DNA of 64,000 nt, taken from assembly GCF_008369935.1 (NCBI RefSeq), contig NZ_VTUZ01000016.1, positions 124,001 through 188,000 on the forward strand. Direction: 5' to 3'. The translations under genes and the position numbers were made by a program. This document shows, in pieces, positions 1-8,300 of this stretch; within the stretch, counting starts at the first letter, position 1, and each line of letters begins with the position of its first letter. Source of the stretch: Paraburkholderia panacisoli (lineage in GTDB: Bacteria > Pseudomonadota > Gammaproteobacteria > Burkholderiales > Burkholderiaceae). A model generated the notes under the pieces. It was not told where the DNA came from, searched no databases, and saw only the letters and a list, made by a program, of their open reading frames with translations.

Positions 1-527
1 GAATAGTAGAAGGGCTTGCCCTGGAGATCCTTGTGCAGGTACACGTCGTGCGCGGTTGCGCCGCGAACGACGCGAACCGCCAGTGGTTCACGCGCGGCTT
101 GGCTGTCGCTGCTTTCGTCGAATACCGCGCTCACGCGATCACCGGGCTGCAGATCGCGCGAGAGGCTTGGATCGCTGCGCAATGCGCGGGCCAGCATCGC
201 CGTCGTTCCCGCGTCGACGCCCATGCTTTGCGCGGCGGCGGCAAAACTGTGCTCGATCGAGGCCTTCTTCACGGTGAACGCGGGGGGCTTTGTCGCCGGT
301 GCACCCGACGCGCCAGGTGCAGCGTCGGCAGCCGAGGACGCGGCGGCTGGCGAAGCTGCGGCGGCGGGCCGGGAGGAATCTTTGCTTACCAGGGAGACGT
401 CGGGTTCATCGGTACGCGCAGCACGCTCATGGCTCACGAGGTAAGCCGCGCACACGGAACTGATCGCACACACAAAAACGATTTTGCCGACGCGCCCGGG
501 CAGGACGCGAGCTACGGAGAGAGGCAT
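1..527 (-). CDS. M23-type peptidase, MepM/OapA-like (N-terminal part)
   Basis: This reading frame starts with ATG at 527 and runs off the left edge of the window, so only about 175 residues are visible. The N-terminus (MPLSVARVLPGRVGKIVFVC) has a basic stretch followed by a single hydrophobic segment, an uncleaved signal-anchor type. An Ala/Pro-rich linker follows at about residues 40-75. The rest resembles the domain that precedes the catalytic M23 domain in MepM/Csd3-type DD-endopeptidases: SFAAAAQSMGVDAG, then SRDLQPGDRVSAVF and a PFYY end. Such proteins cut peptidoglycan cross-links in the periplasm. The catalytic zinc residues lie outside the window, so activity cannot be judged. Confidence 0.7.
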   Translation of the reverse strand, partial: MPLSVARVLPGRVGKIVFVCAISSVCAAYLVSHERAARTDEPDVSLVSKDSSRPAAAASPAAASSAADAAPGASGAPATKPPAFTVKKASIEHSFAAAAQSMGVDAGTTAMLARALRSDPSLSRDLQPGDRVSAVFDESSDSQAAREPLAVRVVRGATAHDVYLHKDLQGKPFYY

Positions 528-529
528 TG

Positions 530-895
530 ACTGGAACTAAGCGGTCGACCGTCACATGCGCCGACGACGCGCACGTACAGGTGGGTTCATTGAATCAGCG
601 CCTGCGGGCACTGCGTAAGGCGCTGCTTAAAAGCTGCTGGCAAGCCTAGGGAGGCTTTCTTAAGTCAGACTTAAGCTGCCCCTAATAAGCGAGTGAGCGC
701 TTGACGGAGTGCATGACGACGAGCTTGCGCGGGTGCGGGCCGCGCGCATCATTGTTGGCCGGCCTGCTTCTCATGTTCCCCGCCGCTTACGCGCCCTTTC
801 CCTTCGCGCGCGAATCGCGAGTCAGCGCTGCTTCCAGCGGTTTCTTCTGGCGGTCGCTCTGATCACCGCTTGATGCTTCGTGTCGCCGTCTTCTG
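530..895. other. Non-coding gap with palindrome and small hairpin
   Basis: No convincing gene is visible here. At 642-657 the sequence AAGCCT-aggg-AGGCTT forms a six-base-pair hairpin. Directly after it, 659-675 is a perfect palindrome, CTTAAGTC-a-GACTTAAG. The palindrome lies about 130 bp upstream of the peptidase start and could be a dimeric repressor site. The hairpin could equally be a weak terminator. Confidence 0.4.
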
Positions 896-1123
896 TCAAG
901 ACAACGAAGCCAGCATGTTCGACAGCCGTCTCATATGAGCCTTGAACGCGTCGCTCGCTTCGCGATCGGTTGTCGGGTTCAGATGCGACGTCTCGGCGAG
1001 TTCGGCCTGCTCGTGAAAATCGTTGGCGAGGGTGCGTTTGATGTCGGCGGGCAACGACCGCACGATGGAGACCAGCAAAGCCTCTTGGGCATGCATCATG
1101 CCGAGAATCGAATGAGTGTCCAT
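896..1123 (-). CDS. Small conserved hypothetical protein (75 aa)
   Basis: A 75-residue protein beginning MDTHSILGMMHAQEALLVSI. It is soluble and predicted mostly helical, with no signal peptide, membrane segment or cysteine. The middle part, LANDFHEQAELAE, is acidic and amphipathic. The codon use fits the high-GC background and the frame is flanked by non-coding DNA. No family is recognised and no function is proposed. Confidence 0.55.
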   Translation of the reverse strand: MDTHSILGMMHAQEALLVSIVRSLPADIKRTLANDFHEQAELAETSHLNPTTDREASDAFKAHMRRLSNMLASLS

Positions 1124-1275
1124 GCGAAAACCTCCGGTGAAGGCATCGTCAGCGCAAGCCAGCGTGAGCGCTGGCGCACTTCATGTTACCCCGCCGGCTC
1201 GCGCGATGGCGGCGCGCATCGGATGGATTGGCTGGCGCGCGCAAGTGCTAACCCCCGGCCTGCGCGTGAACGCCG

Positions 1276-1419
1276 TTACTCCGCGATCGAATAGCGCGAC
1301 GGACGGCTTTGCGGCGCTTTCGCCGGGCGCTCGACGCGCGGACTGGCGCCACGGATAAAAAGGATCACGCACAGGGCGACCATGGCCCAGATGCAGAGAA
1401 TTATCGTCAAAGCGCTCAT
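1276..1419 (-). CDS. Single-span membrane microprotein (47 aa)
   Basis: A 47-codon frame reads MSALTIILCIWAMVALCVIL, then FIRG and a basic, proline-rich tail ending SRYSIAE. It has one clear transmembrane helix (about residues 4-23) with the positive residues directly after it, so an N-out/C-in topology is likely. No strong ribosome binding site is visible. It lies in a cluster of short minus-strand genes. The hydrophobic-then-basic architecture is unlikely to arise by chance, but the function is unknown. Confidence 0.5.
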   Translation of the reverse strand: MSALTIILCIWAMVALCVILFIRGASPRVERPAKAPQSRPSRYSIAE

Positions 1420-1474
1420 TTCGGTATTCGGGAAGGTCGAGATTGCGATTGATACGGTCGGGCCAGGCGGCCGC

Positions 1475-1765
1475 TCAGTGCGTCGTCGGTTGCCCGGAGT
1501 CGCCGAACAGAAGCTCGTCGATCATTTGCGTGGTCTGCGTCAGTTGCTTTTCGAGCGACGCGCGCGCCGCTTGCGCGCCAGCCATGTCGCTGCGCGCGAC
1601 CGCTGCGTGCGTCTGCGTCGCGAGCTGCAACACCATTTCCGACGCGCGTTGCAGCTCGTGCATCGTGCCGGCGTCGGCGCCCGCCGACGGGCGGTTCCAG
1701 TCAGATGCGCCGATTTCCGGCAAGCTTGTTTCGAACTGGTGATCTTTGTCGTGGCGGGAAGACAT
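1475..1765 (-). CDS. Hypothetical helical protein (96 aa)
   Basis: The chosen start at 1765 (MSSRHDKDHQFETSLPEIG) is preceded by AGGAG eight bases upstream. A longer frame upstream has low-quality composition and is rejected. The protein is hydrophilic and Ala/Gln-rich, with a likely long helix from about residue 35 to 85 (ELQRASEMVLQLATQTHAAV, then ARASLEKQLTQTTQMIDELL). It could form a coiled coil. No family is recognised. Confidence 0.55.
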   Translation of the reverse strand: MSSRHDKDHQFETSLPEIGASDWNRPSAGADAGTMHELQRASEMVLQLATQTHAAVARSDMAGAQAARASLEKQLTQTTQMIDELLFGDSGQPTTH

Positions 1766-2051
1766 CGCAGGCTCCTGGCGGGATTGGACGAGGTCAGTTT
1801 GCGCCGGACCCGCGATTTTCAATCTCTCGAACAGAAGCCGATTTTCAAGCCAATCCAAGGCGTTCTGGAAAACGTGGCTTTCTACTGAAGAATAGGCGGC
1901 CCGCCAGGGACCGCGAGCGGCTTGTGTCAACTCGCGGGTTCGCTGCGCGAGGGGCGCATTCGTCGCCCTCCAGCGGGAAAATCCGCCGAGGACGACGGCG
2001 CTCTCGACGTCAGTAAATAACGGCAACTAGCCCGACACGAAATGCCTCGCC

Positions 2052-2384
2052 TCAAGCAGCGGGGATCACGTCGACGCGCAATGCGTCGCCGCCGGCCGCG
2101 ATCGCGAGCAGAAGGTCGACGTTCGGATGCGCGCCGGGACGGTTGCGCGCGTCGGCCGTGTGTTCGGCGAACAACGCAAGACCGTGTTCAGCGGCGATCG
2201 CGTCCAGCGAGCCGAATGTCTCGCGCAGATAGTTGTATACCGTGAGCGAGCCCTGCTTGCCCGGCTTGTTCTCGATGCTCGCGACCACGGCGCCCTTGCC
2301 ATCCACCAGATCGATACGCGCGATGCCGTCGATGGCGGGCATCTGGGCGAGGTTCTCCTTGAACACGCTGCTCGGTTGAATCAT
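2052..2384 (-). CDS. DUF2322-type protein
   Basis: The start at 2384 (MIQPSSVFKENLAQMPAIDG) has AAGGAG eleven bases upstream. The 110-residue product has the layout I associate with the DUF2322 family: an N-terminal IARIDLVD strand, then GKQGSLTVYNYL, and a C-terminal HPNVDLLLAI motif. It is cytosolic with no signal peptide. The family has no assigned biochemical role. The call rests on recalled motif similarity, not on a search. Confidence 0.6.
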   Translation of the reverse strand: MIQPSSVFKENLAQMPAIDGIARIDLVDGKGAVVASIENKPGKQGSLTVYNYLRETFGSLDAIAAEHGLALFAEHTADARNRPGAHPNVDLLLAIAAGGDALRVDVIPAA

Positions 2385-3011
2385 TGAAAAACACTCCTTC
2401 CGTTCTAAAAAATTGCATGGCGGGCCGTATCTTATCCGATAGGGGTTTGCACGGCCGCGGCGGGGCGATCGGGTGATTACGGCGAGCACAGTGTGCCGGG
2501 CAGAACTTGCGCAACTGGCTTGGTCGACGCAACCTGACGTTCTCGTCCGCAACCGACCCGGCTATCGCCACGATGGGCGCACGTGACGCGCTGCTGTACA
2601 CGCTCACCAATCACATCCGCAATGATTCTTCCGGCGGCTTTTCCGACGAAGCCGCGAAGACCCACACGACCTATTGCGACCAGGCCCGTTTCGATCGCTA
2701 CAGTACGCTGCTGATCGGTGGCCTATTCGTTCATCTACAAGGCAGCCTATCGTTTCGACACATTCTGACGCTGACGTGAACTGAGCGTAGCAACTCGCGC
2801 CGGCCTTCTTCGGAGGGCCGGCGTTTGTACATGCATTGCGGCTCGAACGAAGGGAGGTAGCAGTCATACCAGTAGCAGAGGTTGCCTTGTTAGCCATGAA
2901 TGTCATCGCAACAATGCTGATGCAGCTATCGACCCAGCCATCGACGCCACGCATCAAACCAGCATCGACACGATGAATCCGACTCAGACAACTTCATTGA
3001 GGTAACGCGCA
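2385..3011. other. Gap of 627 bp, no confident gene; weak terminator
   Basis: A plus-strand frame at 2507-2779 is open, but its composition and lack of a ribosome binding site make it unconvincing. A hairpin at 2799-2822 (GCCGGCC, ten-base loop, GGCCGGC, then GTTTG) could be a weak terminator. The rest shows nothing I can support. Confidence 0.4.
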
Positions 3012-3668
3012 ATGCGCATTTCTTTTTTGCATACGATCGACGGGAACAGGCAGGTATTCGAACAGGCCGCCCGCGACCTTGGTTTGCATGCCGACGATCT
3101 TCGCCATGAAGTAAGGGCGGATTTGCGCGAGGCGGTTCAACAGGCGGGAACGTTTCCCATCGACTTGCGCAAAGAGACCAGCCGCTGCCTGCTGGAACTC
3201 GCGGCCCATGCCGATGCCGTCGTTTTGACTTGCGCTACGCTTGGCCCGGCTGTCGCGGAGATCGAAAATTCGCCCGCGCCGATCGTGAGAGCCGATGCCG
3301 CGTTGGCCGCTGCGTCAGCGAAAGCCGGCGGAACCATTGCCGTGTTGTGTGCCGCTGAATCCGCGATCGAGTCCACGCGCAAGCTGTTCACCGAGCACGC
3401 GCGCGAAAACAACGCATCCGTCGAAGTCGTCCATCTCGCGCACGCTTGGGCGCTGTTTCAGAGCGGTGATCTCGACGCATGCTTCACGGCGATCGCATCG
3501 TCGGCGGAGCAAGCGTATGACGCAGGCGCAACCGTCGTCGCGTTCGCTCATCCGTGGATGTCGCCTGCCGTGCAACTCGCCGGCAAACGCAGACGGCCGC
3601 TCGACAGCGCGCACGCCGCGCTACGCGCCGCGATGCAACAGTTCAACGAACGTTCGGCGGGCGACTGA
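3012..3668 (+). CDS. Asp/Glu/hydantoin racemase-like protein
   Basis: A 218-residue cytosolic protein starting MRISFLHTIDGN. The segment VVLTCATLGPAV at about residues 74-85 matches the first catalytic-cysteine region of the Asp/Glu racemase superfamily, followed by the usual GGTIAVLCA strand. The region where a second catalytic cysteine is expected reads VVAFAHPWMSPA and has histidine but no cysteine. It may therefore act as a one-base isomerase or decarboxylase-like relative, or as something other than a racemase. It is convergent with the PhzF-family gene. Confidence 0.6.
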   Translation: MRISFLHTIDGNRQVFEQAARDLGLHADDLRHEVRADLREAVQQAGTFPIDLRKETSRCLLELAAHADAVVLTCATLGPAVAEIENSPAPIVRADAALAAASAKAGGTIAVLCAAESAIESTRKLFTEHARENNASVEVVHLAHAWALFQSGDLDACFTAIASSAEQAYDAGATVVAFAHPWMSPAVQLAGKRRRPLDSAHAALRAAMQQFNERSAGD

Positions 3669-3712
3669 CTGGAACGCACATCGCGAAGTTGAAGCACCAG
3701 CCGGAACGGCGG

Positions 3713-4627
3713 TCAGTGCTCACCTGCGAGTTCGAACGAGCCTTCCATCACGCTGACGCATTTTCCGCCGACCCGAACCTCCGCCCGATCATCACGCGTA
3801 TCGACCTTCACGGACAGGATGCTCGGGCGTCCCATATCCACGCCTTGCGCGACGCACAACGACAATTCCGACAGCCCGCGCACCTCGGCAATGAGGGCGG
3901 CCGTCGCGGCTGTCGCGCTGCCGGTGGCGGGGTCTTCGGTCATGCGCGGCGTGAACATACGCGCGTCGAGATCGCAGATCGTTCCGGACCTGGCCGGGCC
4001 GACCTCGCGCGTATAAGCGTAGATGGACACCGCGCCGTCGATAGGCAGCACACCTTTGTACGCGCCGAGATTCGGCATACACCGCCGCAACGCGTCGCGT
4101 GAAGCGAGTTCGACCACGAGAAACGGCAGGCCGACCGACGCAACCTGTGGTGCATGCGTGTTGACGAGAACATCGTCGGCTGTGAGCGATAGACAGGCCG
4201 CGACCCGCCCGGCGGAAACTTGCGACAATCGCGTCAACGGCTCCGGCGCGACGAGTTCGGCGCCGACCACGGTGTCGCCCTCTTTCAATTGCCTCACCGG
4301 AACGAGGCCCGCTATCTCCTCGAAGACGAGCAGGTCCGGCAACGGCTGCTGCCTCATCGCCGCCTTTTCTGCGAGCACGAATGCCGTGCCGATGTTCGGA
4401 TGTCCCGCGAAAGGTATTTCGCGGCTCGGCGTGAAGATTCTCACCCATGCAGTGTGAGCGGGATTGCGCGGCGGCAGTACGAATGTCGTTTCGCTGTATC
4501 CGAACTCGCTCGCGATGGCCTGCATCTGGGCGCTCGACAAGCCTTGCGCATCGAGCACGATGGCGACCGGATTGCCGCTGAATTTCGTGTCCGTGAAGAC
4601 ATCGGCAGTGACGTAGCGGCGATTCAT
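3713..4627 (-). CDS. PhzF-family isomerase/epimerase
   Basis: The 304-residue protein begins MNRRYVTADVFTDTKFSGNP, the hallmark PhzF start. The conserved SEFGYSETTFV segment contains the Glu that acts as the catalytic acid/base in PhzF. The FAGHPNIGTAFVL and EDPATGSATAA motifs are present in the two pseudo-symmetric halves. PhzF-family enzymes are cytosolic isomerases. No other phenazine gene is nearby, so this is likely one of the widespread PhzF-like paralogues with an unknown substrate. Confidence 0.85.
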   Translation of the reverse strand: MNRRYVTADVFTDTKFSGNPVAIVLDAQGLSSAQMQAIASEFGYSETTFVLPPRNPAHTAWVRIFTPSREIPFAGHPNIGTAFVLAEKAAMRQQPLPDLLVFEEIAGLVPVRQLKEGDTVVGAELVAPEPLTRLSQVSAGRVAACLSLTADDVLVNTHAPQVASVGLPFLVVELASRDALRRCMPNLGAYKGVLPIDGAVSIYAYTREVGPARSGTICDLDARMFTPRMTEDPATGSATAATAALIAEVRGLSELSLCVAQGVDMGRPSILSVKVDTRDDRAEVRVGGKCVSVMEGSFELAGEH

Positions 4628-4779
4628 GGCATTCCTCGGCTGGGTAATGGCTTTCCAATGTTATGCCTATTTTCGCCATGAGTCGCCGATACGACAGATA
4701 CAGTTTCATCCACCCGAACCGGGCCAACCCGGCCATTGTCCGCCTCATCGGGTTCGATGAGTCAGAAGAAAAAACATCG

Positions 4780-4803
4780 AAAAAAAAGCCCGCTTTCGCG
4801 GGC
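4780..4803 (-). terminator. Rho-independent terminator of the GH42/ABC operon
   Basis: On the minus strand GCCCGC-gaaa-GCGGGC is followed by eight T residues. It lies about 65 bp past the stop of the last permease gene, in the right orientation to end the five-gene operon. Confidence 0.85.
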
Positions 4804-4867
4804 AACCCTTCTCCTGGCAACAGGCAACAGGCAACAGACAACAAAGCAACAGCTAACGCCTACACCC

Positions 4868-5719
4868 TCACCCCTTCGTCGCCCCAAACGTCAAGCCGGC
4901 GACAAAATGCTTCTGCATTGCAAAGAACATCGCAACCGACGGCAGCGCGGCCAGAATCGACCCCGCCGAAACGAGATTCCACGCCGTCGTCCACTGCCCT
5001 TTCAACGCGGCGACGCCTACCGTGATCGGCGCGGCATCATCGCCTTGCGTCAGACAGAGCGCCCAGAAATAGTCGTTCCACACGAACGTAAACACGAGAA
5101 TGGCCAACGCCGCGAGCGCCGGACGAATCAACGGCAGCACGATCCTGAAGAACACCGTCCACTCGTTCGCACCTTCGATCCGCGCTGCCTCGACCAGTTC
5201 GAACGGCAACTGCTTGATGAAGTTGCGCAGAAACAGCGCGCAAAAACCCGTCTGAAACGACACATGAAACAGAATCAGCGCGCTTACCGTATTGAACAAT
5301 CCGAGTTGCAAGGACAGATCACGCACCGGAATCATCAACACCTGCACCGGCACGAAATTCCCCGCGACGAACGTTGCGAACAACGTCGAATTGCCGCGAA
5401 ACCGGTAGATCGCCAACGCGAATCCGGCCATCGCCGCCAGTGCAATCGAACCCACCACGGCAGGTACCGTGATCAGCACGCTGTTCCAGAAGTAATGCAG
5501 CATCGGCGACGTGGTCAACGCCTCGCGATAGTTGTCGAACATCGCGAAGTGCTTCGGCCAGCCCCAGTAATTGCCCTCGCTCAGTTCCTCGGTCGAGCGC
5601 ACGGAGGTGACGAGCACCGCGATCATCGGCAGCAGCCAGATCAGCAGCGCGATGGGCAAGGTCAGTTTGTACGTCCGGCGCGCGGCCGGCTTCCATTTGT
5701 CGATCGGAATCGGAAACAT
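4868..5719 (-). CDS. Sugar ABC transporter permease (MalG-like)
   Basis: The start at 5719 (MFPIPIDKWKPAARRTYKLT) is 11 bp after the stop of the partner permease. A longer frame upstream overlaps that gene and is rejected. The 283-residue protein has about six transmembrane helices and the EAA loop EAARIEGANEWTVFFRIVLP that docks on the ATPase. This is the carbohydrate-uptake-1 (MalG/UgpE) type. Together with the next gene upstream it should form the membrane channel of the galactoside importer encoded by this operon. Confidence 0.9.
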   Translation of the reverse strand: MFPIPIDKWKPAARRTYKLTLPIALLIWLLPMIAVLVTSVRSTEELSEGNYWGWPKHFAMFDNYREALTTSPMLHYFWNSVLITVPAVVGSIALAAMAGFALAIYRFRGNSTLFATFVAGNFVPVQVLMIPVRDLSLQLGLFNTVSALILFHVSFQTGFCALFLRNFIKQLPFELVEAARIEGANEWTVFFRIVLPLIRPALAALAILVFTFVWNDYFWALCLTQGDDAAPITVGVAALKGQWTTAWNLVSAGSILAALPSVAMFFAMQKHFVAGLTFGATKG

Positions 5720-5730
5720 GATCGGTTCCT

Positions 5731-6708
5731 TTATTGCTCGGTGCGCAGCATGCGCCGCAAGTGATAAATGATGTACACCAGCATGATGCCGAACAGCACG
5801 ACCGCCACCGCCGCCGAATAGCCGATGCGGTAATACTTGATCGCCTGGTCGTACATGTAATACGCGAGTACGGTCGAACTTTCGAACGGGCCGCCGCCGG
5901 TCATCACCGAGATCAGATCGAAACTGCGCAACGCGCCGATGATGGTGACGACGATCGCCATGAACGTGGTCGGGCGCAGTTGCGGCAGGATCACGTGCCA
6001 CAACATCGACCAGCCGTGCGCGCCTTCCATGCGCGCGGCCTCGATCTGCTCGCCGTTCAGCGCCGTCAGCCCGGTGAGGTACAGGATCATGCAGTACGCG
6101 GTTTGCGGCCAGAGCGCTGCGAATACGATCCCGAGCGTCGCGTAGCGCGGGTCGCCCAGCACCGGCACGCCGTGGCCGAGAATCAGCGCGAGCAGGCCGA
6201 AGGTGGGGTCGTAGAACCACGAGAAGATCAGGCCGACCACCACGCCCGACAACACGAACGGCGCGAAGAACAGCGACTTGACGATGCGGATTCCGGCCAC
6301 CGCCTGGTTCAGATACAGCGCCACCGCGAGCCCCATCGGCGGAGCGAGCAGGAACAGCACCAGCCAGATCAGGTTGTTCCTGAGCGCCGTGTAGAACGTC
6401 GGCGTGTGAAACAGCTCGATGTAATTCGCGAGACCGATGAACGACGGCTCGGTCATGCCGTCCCAGTTGAAAAAGCTCAGGCGGATGGTCGACAGGATCG
6501 GCCACACGACGTAGATCGCGACCATCACACAGGCCGGCGCGAGAAACAGGAACGCGGCGCGCCGCTGCCGCCGCGCGGTCGGCGTGGGACGGCGCCGGCG
6601 CTGCGCCGCCGGCGGTCCGCCGCGCAGCGCGCCGCCCGATGCGGGCAGGCCAGCGCCGCCAGGCTCTGCGGGACCGCCGACAGTTTGACGGCTGACGGAA
6701 TGCGACAC
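5731..6708 (-). CDS. Sugar ABC transporter permease (MalF/UgpA-like)
   Basis: A 325-residue protein with an unusually long N-terminal tail of about 50 residues rich in Gly/Pro/Arg, then LFLAPACVMVAIYVVWPIL as the first membrane helix. The EAA loop reads EAARMEGAHGWSMLWHVILP. About six helices are visible. It partners with the downstream permease. It is separated from the upstream binding-protein gene by 263 bp holding palindromic repeats, an arrangement that often lowers permease output relative to binding protein. Confidence 0.9.
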   Translation of the reverse strand: MSHSVSRQTVGGPAEPGGAGLPASGGALRGGPPAAQRRRRPTPTARRQRRAAFLFLAPACVMVAIYVVWPILSTIRLSFFNWDGMTEPSFIGLANYIELFHTPTFYTALRNNLIWLVLFLLAPPMGLAVALYLNQAVAGIRIVKSLFFAPFVLSGVVVGLIFSWFYDPTFGLLALILGHGVPVLGDPRYATLGIVFAALWPQTAYCMILYLTGLTALNGEQIEAARMEGAHGWSMLWHVILPQLRPTTFMAIVVTIIGALRSFDLISVMTGGGPFESSTVLAYYMYDQAIKYYRIGYSAAVAVVLFGIMLVYIIYHLRRMLRTEQ

Positions 6709-6721
6709 TATCGTTCTCCTG

Positions 6722-6923
6722 TGTCGACCAGAGTTGGCGCTTTAGCGCCTTACTCTGGTCCCATGCAAAGCTGTCGATCAGAGTTGGCGCTTTAGCGCCT
6801 TACTCTGATCCCATGCAAAGCTGTCAATCAGAGTTGGTACTGAGCATGGGACCGGAGTAGGCGCTAAAAAGCACCAACTCCGGATCGACACGCTTTAGCG
6901 CCTTACTCCGGTCCCATGCAAAA
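6722..6923. repeat. Cluster of palindromic REP-like units, CCAGAGT type
   Basis: At least two complete units occur in tandem with a 50-bp period (6726-6760 and 6776-6810). Each has an outer stem GAYCAGAGT/ACTCTGRTC, an inner stem GGCGCT/AGCGCC and a tail CCCATGCAAAGCT. A third copy begins at 6826 but is fused after 12 bases to an inverted unit (about 6845-6884, stem CCGGAGT/ACTCCGG). A half unit ends the tract. Paired changes keep the stems intact. Related units lie at 15304-15413. Confidence 0.85.
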
Positions 6924-6971
6924 TAGTTGCCAATCCAATACAACGGATAGCGGCCTCACGGCCGCCACCGC

Positions 6972-8228
6972 TCACTTCTTGTAGATGCGCTTACGGGTCT
7001 GCTCGAGTTGCGCGAGCACGTCGTCAAGCTTGGTGGGATCGGAGACGAACTGCTGCATTCCCTTCATCCCTTCGTCGGCCATTTCCTTGGTCATATCGCG
7101 ATCGTAGAACTGCGCGATGCCGCCCTTCGTGTTCGCCAGAATCTGGAAGCCGATCTTCGAGATCGGATCTTCAGGTTCGGGCGACTTGCTGTTCGCCGAC
7201 AGCGAGCCGAGCCCGGTCGCGAGCTGCGCGCCGATCTCGGGCGTTTCGACGAACGCGAGGAACGCATGCGCATCCGCCTTGTTCTTCGCCTTCGACGGAA
7301 TGTGCAGCGATTCGACCGGGCCGTCTTCCGCCGTCGGCACCTTCGAGTCGATCACCGGGAACTGGAAGTAGCCCATTTGCGGTTTCACGTTCGGCGGAAA
7401 GCCAGCGGTGATGAACGTGCCCATCAGCATCATCGCGGCCTTGCCCTGGAACAGGAACGGCTGCACCGCGTCCAGATCGTACGACAGCGAGTTGTCGATG
7501 AAATAACCGGCGTCGAGCAATTGCTTCCACGTCGTGTAGACCTTCTTCACGCGCGGATCGGTGTACGGAATCTCGCCCGCCATCAGCTTCTGATGGAACG
7601 CGTTGCCGTTCAGCCGCAGATCGAGATAGTCGAACCAGCCGGCGAGCGTCCACGCATCGCGCCCCGCGACGGCGATCGGCGTAATGCCGGCTGCCTTCAG
7701 CTTCTTGGCGGCGTCGAGAAACTCATCCCACGTTTTCGGCTCGCCCTTGATGCCGGCCTTCTCGAACAGATCCTTGCGATAGAACATGCCCCACGAGTAG
7801 TACACGGTCGGCGCGGCATACTGTTTGCCCTTATACGACGACGCTTCCTTGGTGGACGCATACATGTCGTTCCAGCCGTTCTTCGCCCAGTCGCCGCTCA
7901 GGTCCTCGAACAGGCCGCGCTGTGCATAATACGCCATGCGTTCGCCGTCGTGCCAGTTGACCACATCGGGCGCGACGGTGGAGAGCCAGCCGGGCAACTG
8001 CACCTTGTACGCTTCCTCGTCGATGAACGAGACCTTCACGTCGACACCGGGATGCGCCTTCTTGAACTCGTCGACCACCGACTGCCAGACCGCGCGCTGG
8101 CTTGCCCCCTTGTACGCGATGTTGATCGCGAGCGTGCCGGCCTGCGACGCCGTGCTCACGGCCGAGGTCCCCACAGCCGCCGCAGCCAGTGCGAGTGCCA
8201 ACAGAATCTTGCGTGGTTTCAGTTGCAT
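6972..8228 (-). CDS. Sugar ABC transporter solute-binding protein
   Basis: A 418-residue periplasmic protein. Residues 1-30 (MQLKPRKILLALALAAAAVG, then a STASQAG cleavage region) form a classic Sec signal peptide. The mature part has the type-1 extracellular solute-binding fold with FKKAHPGVDVKV and VVNWHDGERMAYYAQ. It should bind the oligosaccharide or galactoside taken up by the two downstream permeases. It lies between the GH42 gene and the repeat tract. Confidence 0.9.
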   Translation of the reverse strand: MQLKPRKILLALALAAAAVGTSAVSTASQAGTLAINIAYKGASQRAVWQSVVDEFKKAHPGVDVKVSFIDEEAYKVQLPGWLSTVAPDVVNWHDGERMAYYAQRGLFEDLSGDWAKNGWNDMYASTKEASSYKGKQYAAPTVYYSWGMFYRKDLFEKAGIKGEPKTWDEFLDAAKKLKAAGITPIAVAGRDAWTLAGWFDYLDLRLNGNAFHQKLMAGEIPYTDPRVKKVYTTWKQLLDAGYFIDNSLSYDLDAVQPFLFQGKAAMMLMGTFITAGFPPNVKPQMGYFQFPVIDSKVPTAEDGPVESLHIPSKAKNKADAHAFLAFVETPEIGAQLATGLGSLSANSKSPEPEDPISKIGFQILANTKGGIAQFYDRDMTKEMADEGMKGMQQFVSDPTKLDDVLAQLEQTRKRIYKK

Positions 8229-8300
8229 GTTGCCTGTCTCCTTTATCCCTTGATTTTGCGTCGTTGTCGTTACTGCGTGGAATCCTCTGCAGGCCGCGCG

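Noticed and set aside
2507..2779. Plus-strand 90-codon frame after the DUF2322-type gene
   Set aside because: No ribosome binding site and no recognisable sequence; listed only as part of the gap.
3012..4627. Phenazine biosynthesis locus
   Set aside because: Only a PhzF-family gene is present; no phzA-E or phzG homologue is nearby and PhzF-like proteins are widespread.
5734..6795. Long plus-strand frames opposite the permease, GH42 and other genes
   Set aside because: They are Arg/His-rich mirror frames of high-GC genes and show no family motifs; the minus-strand genes have clear domains.
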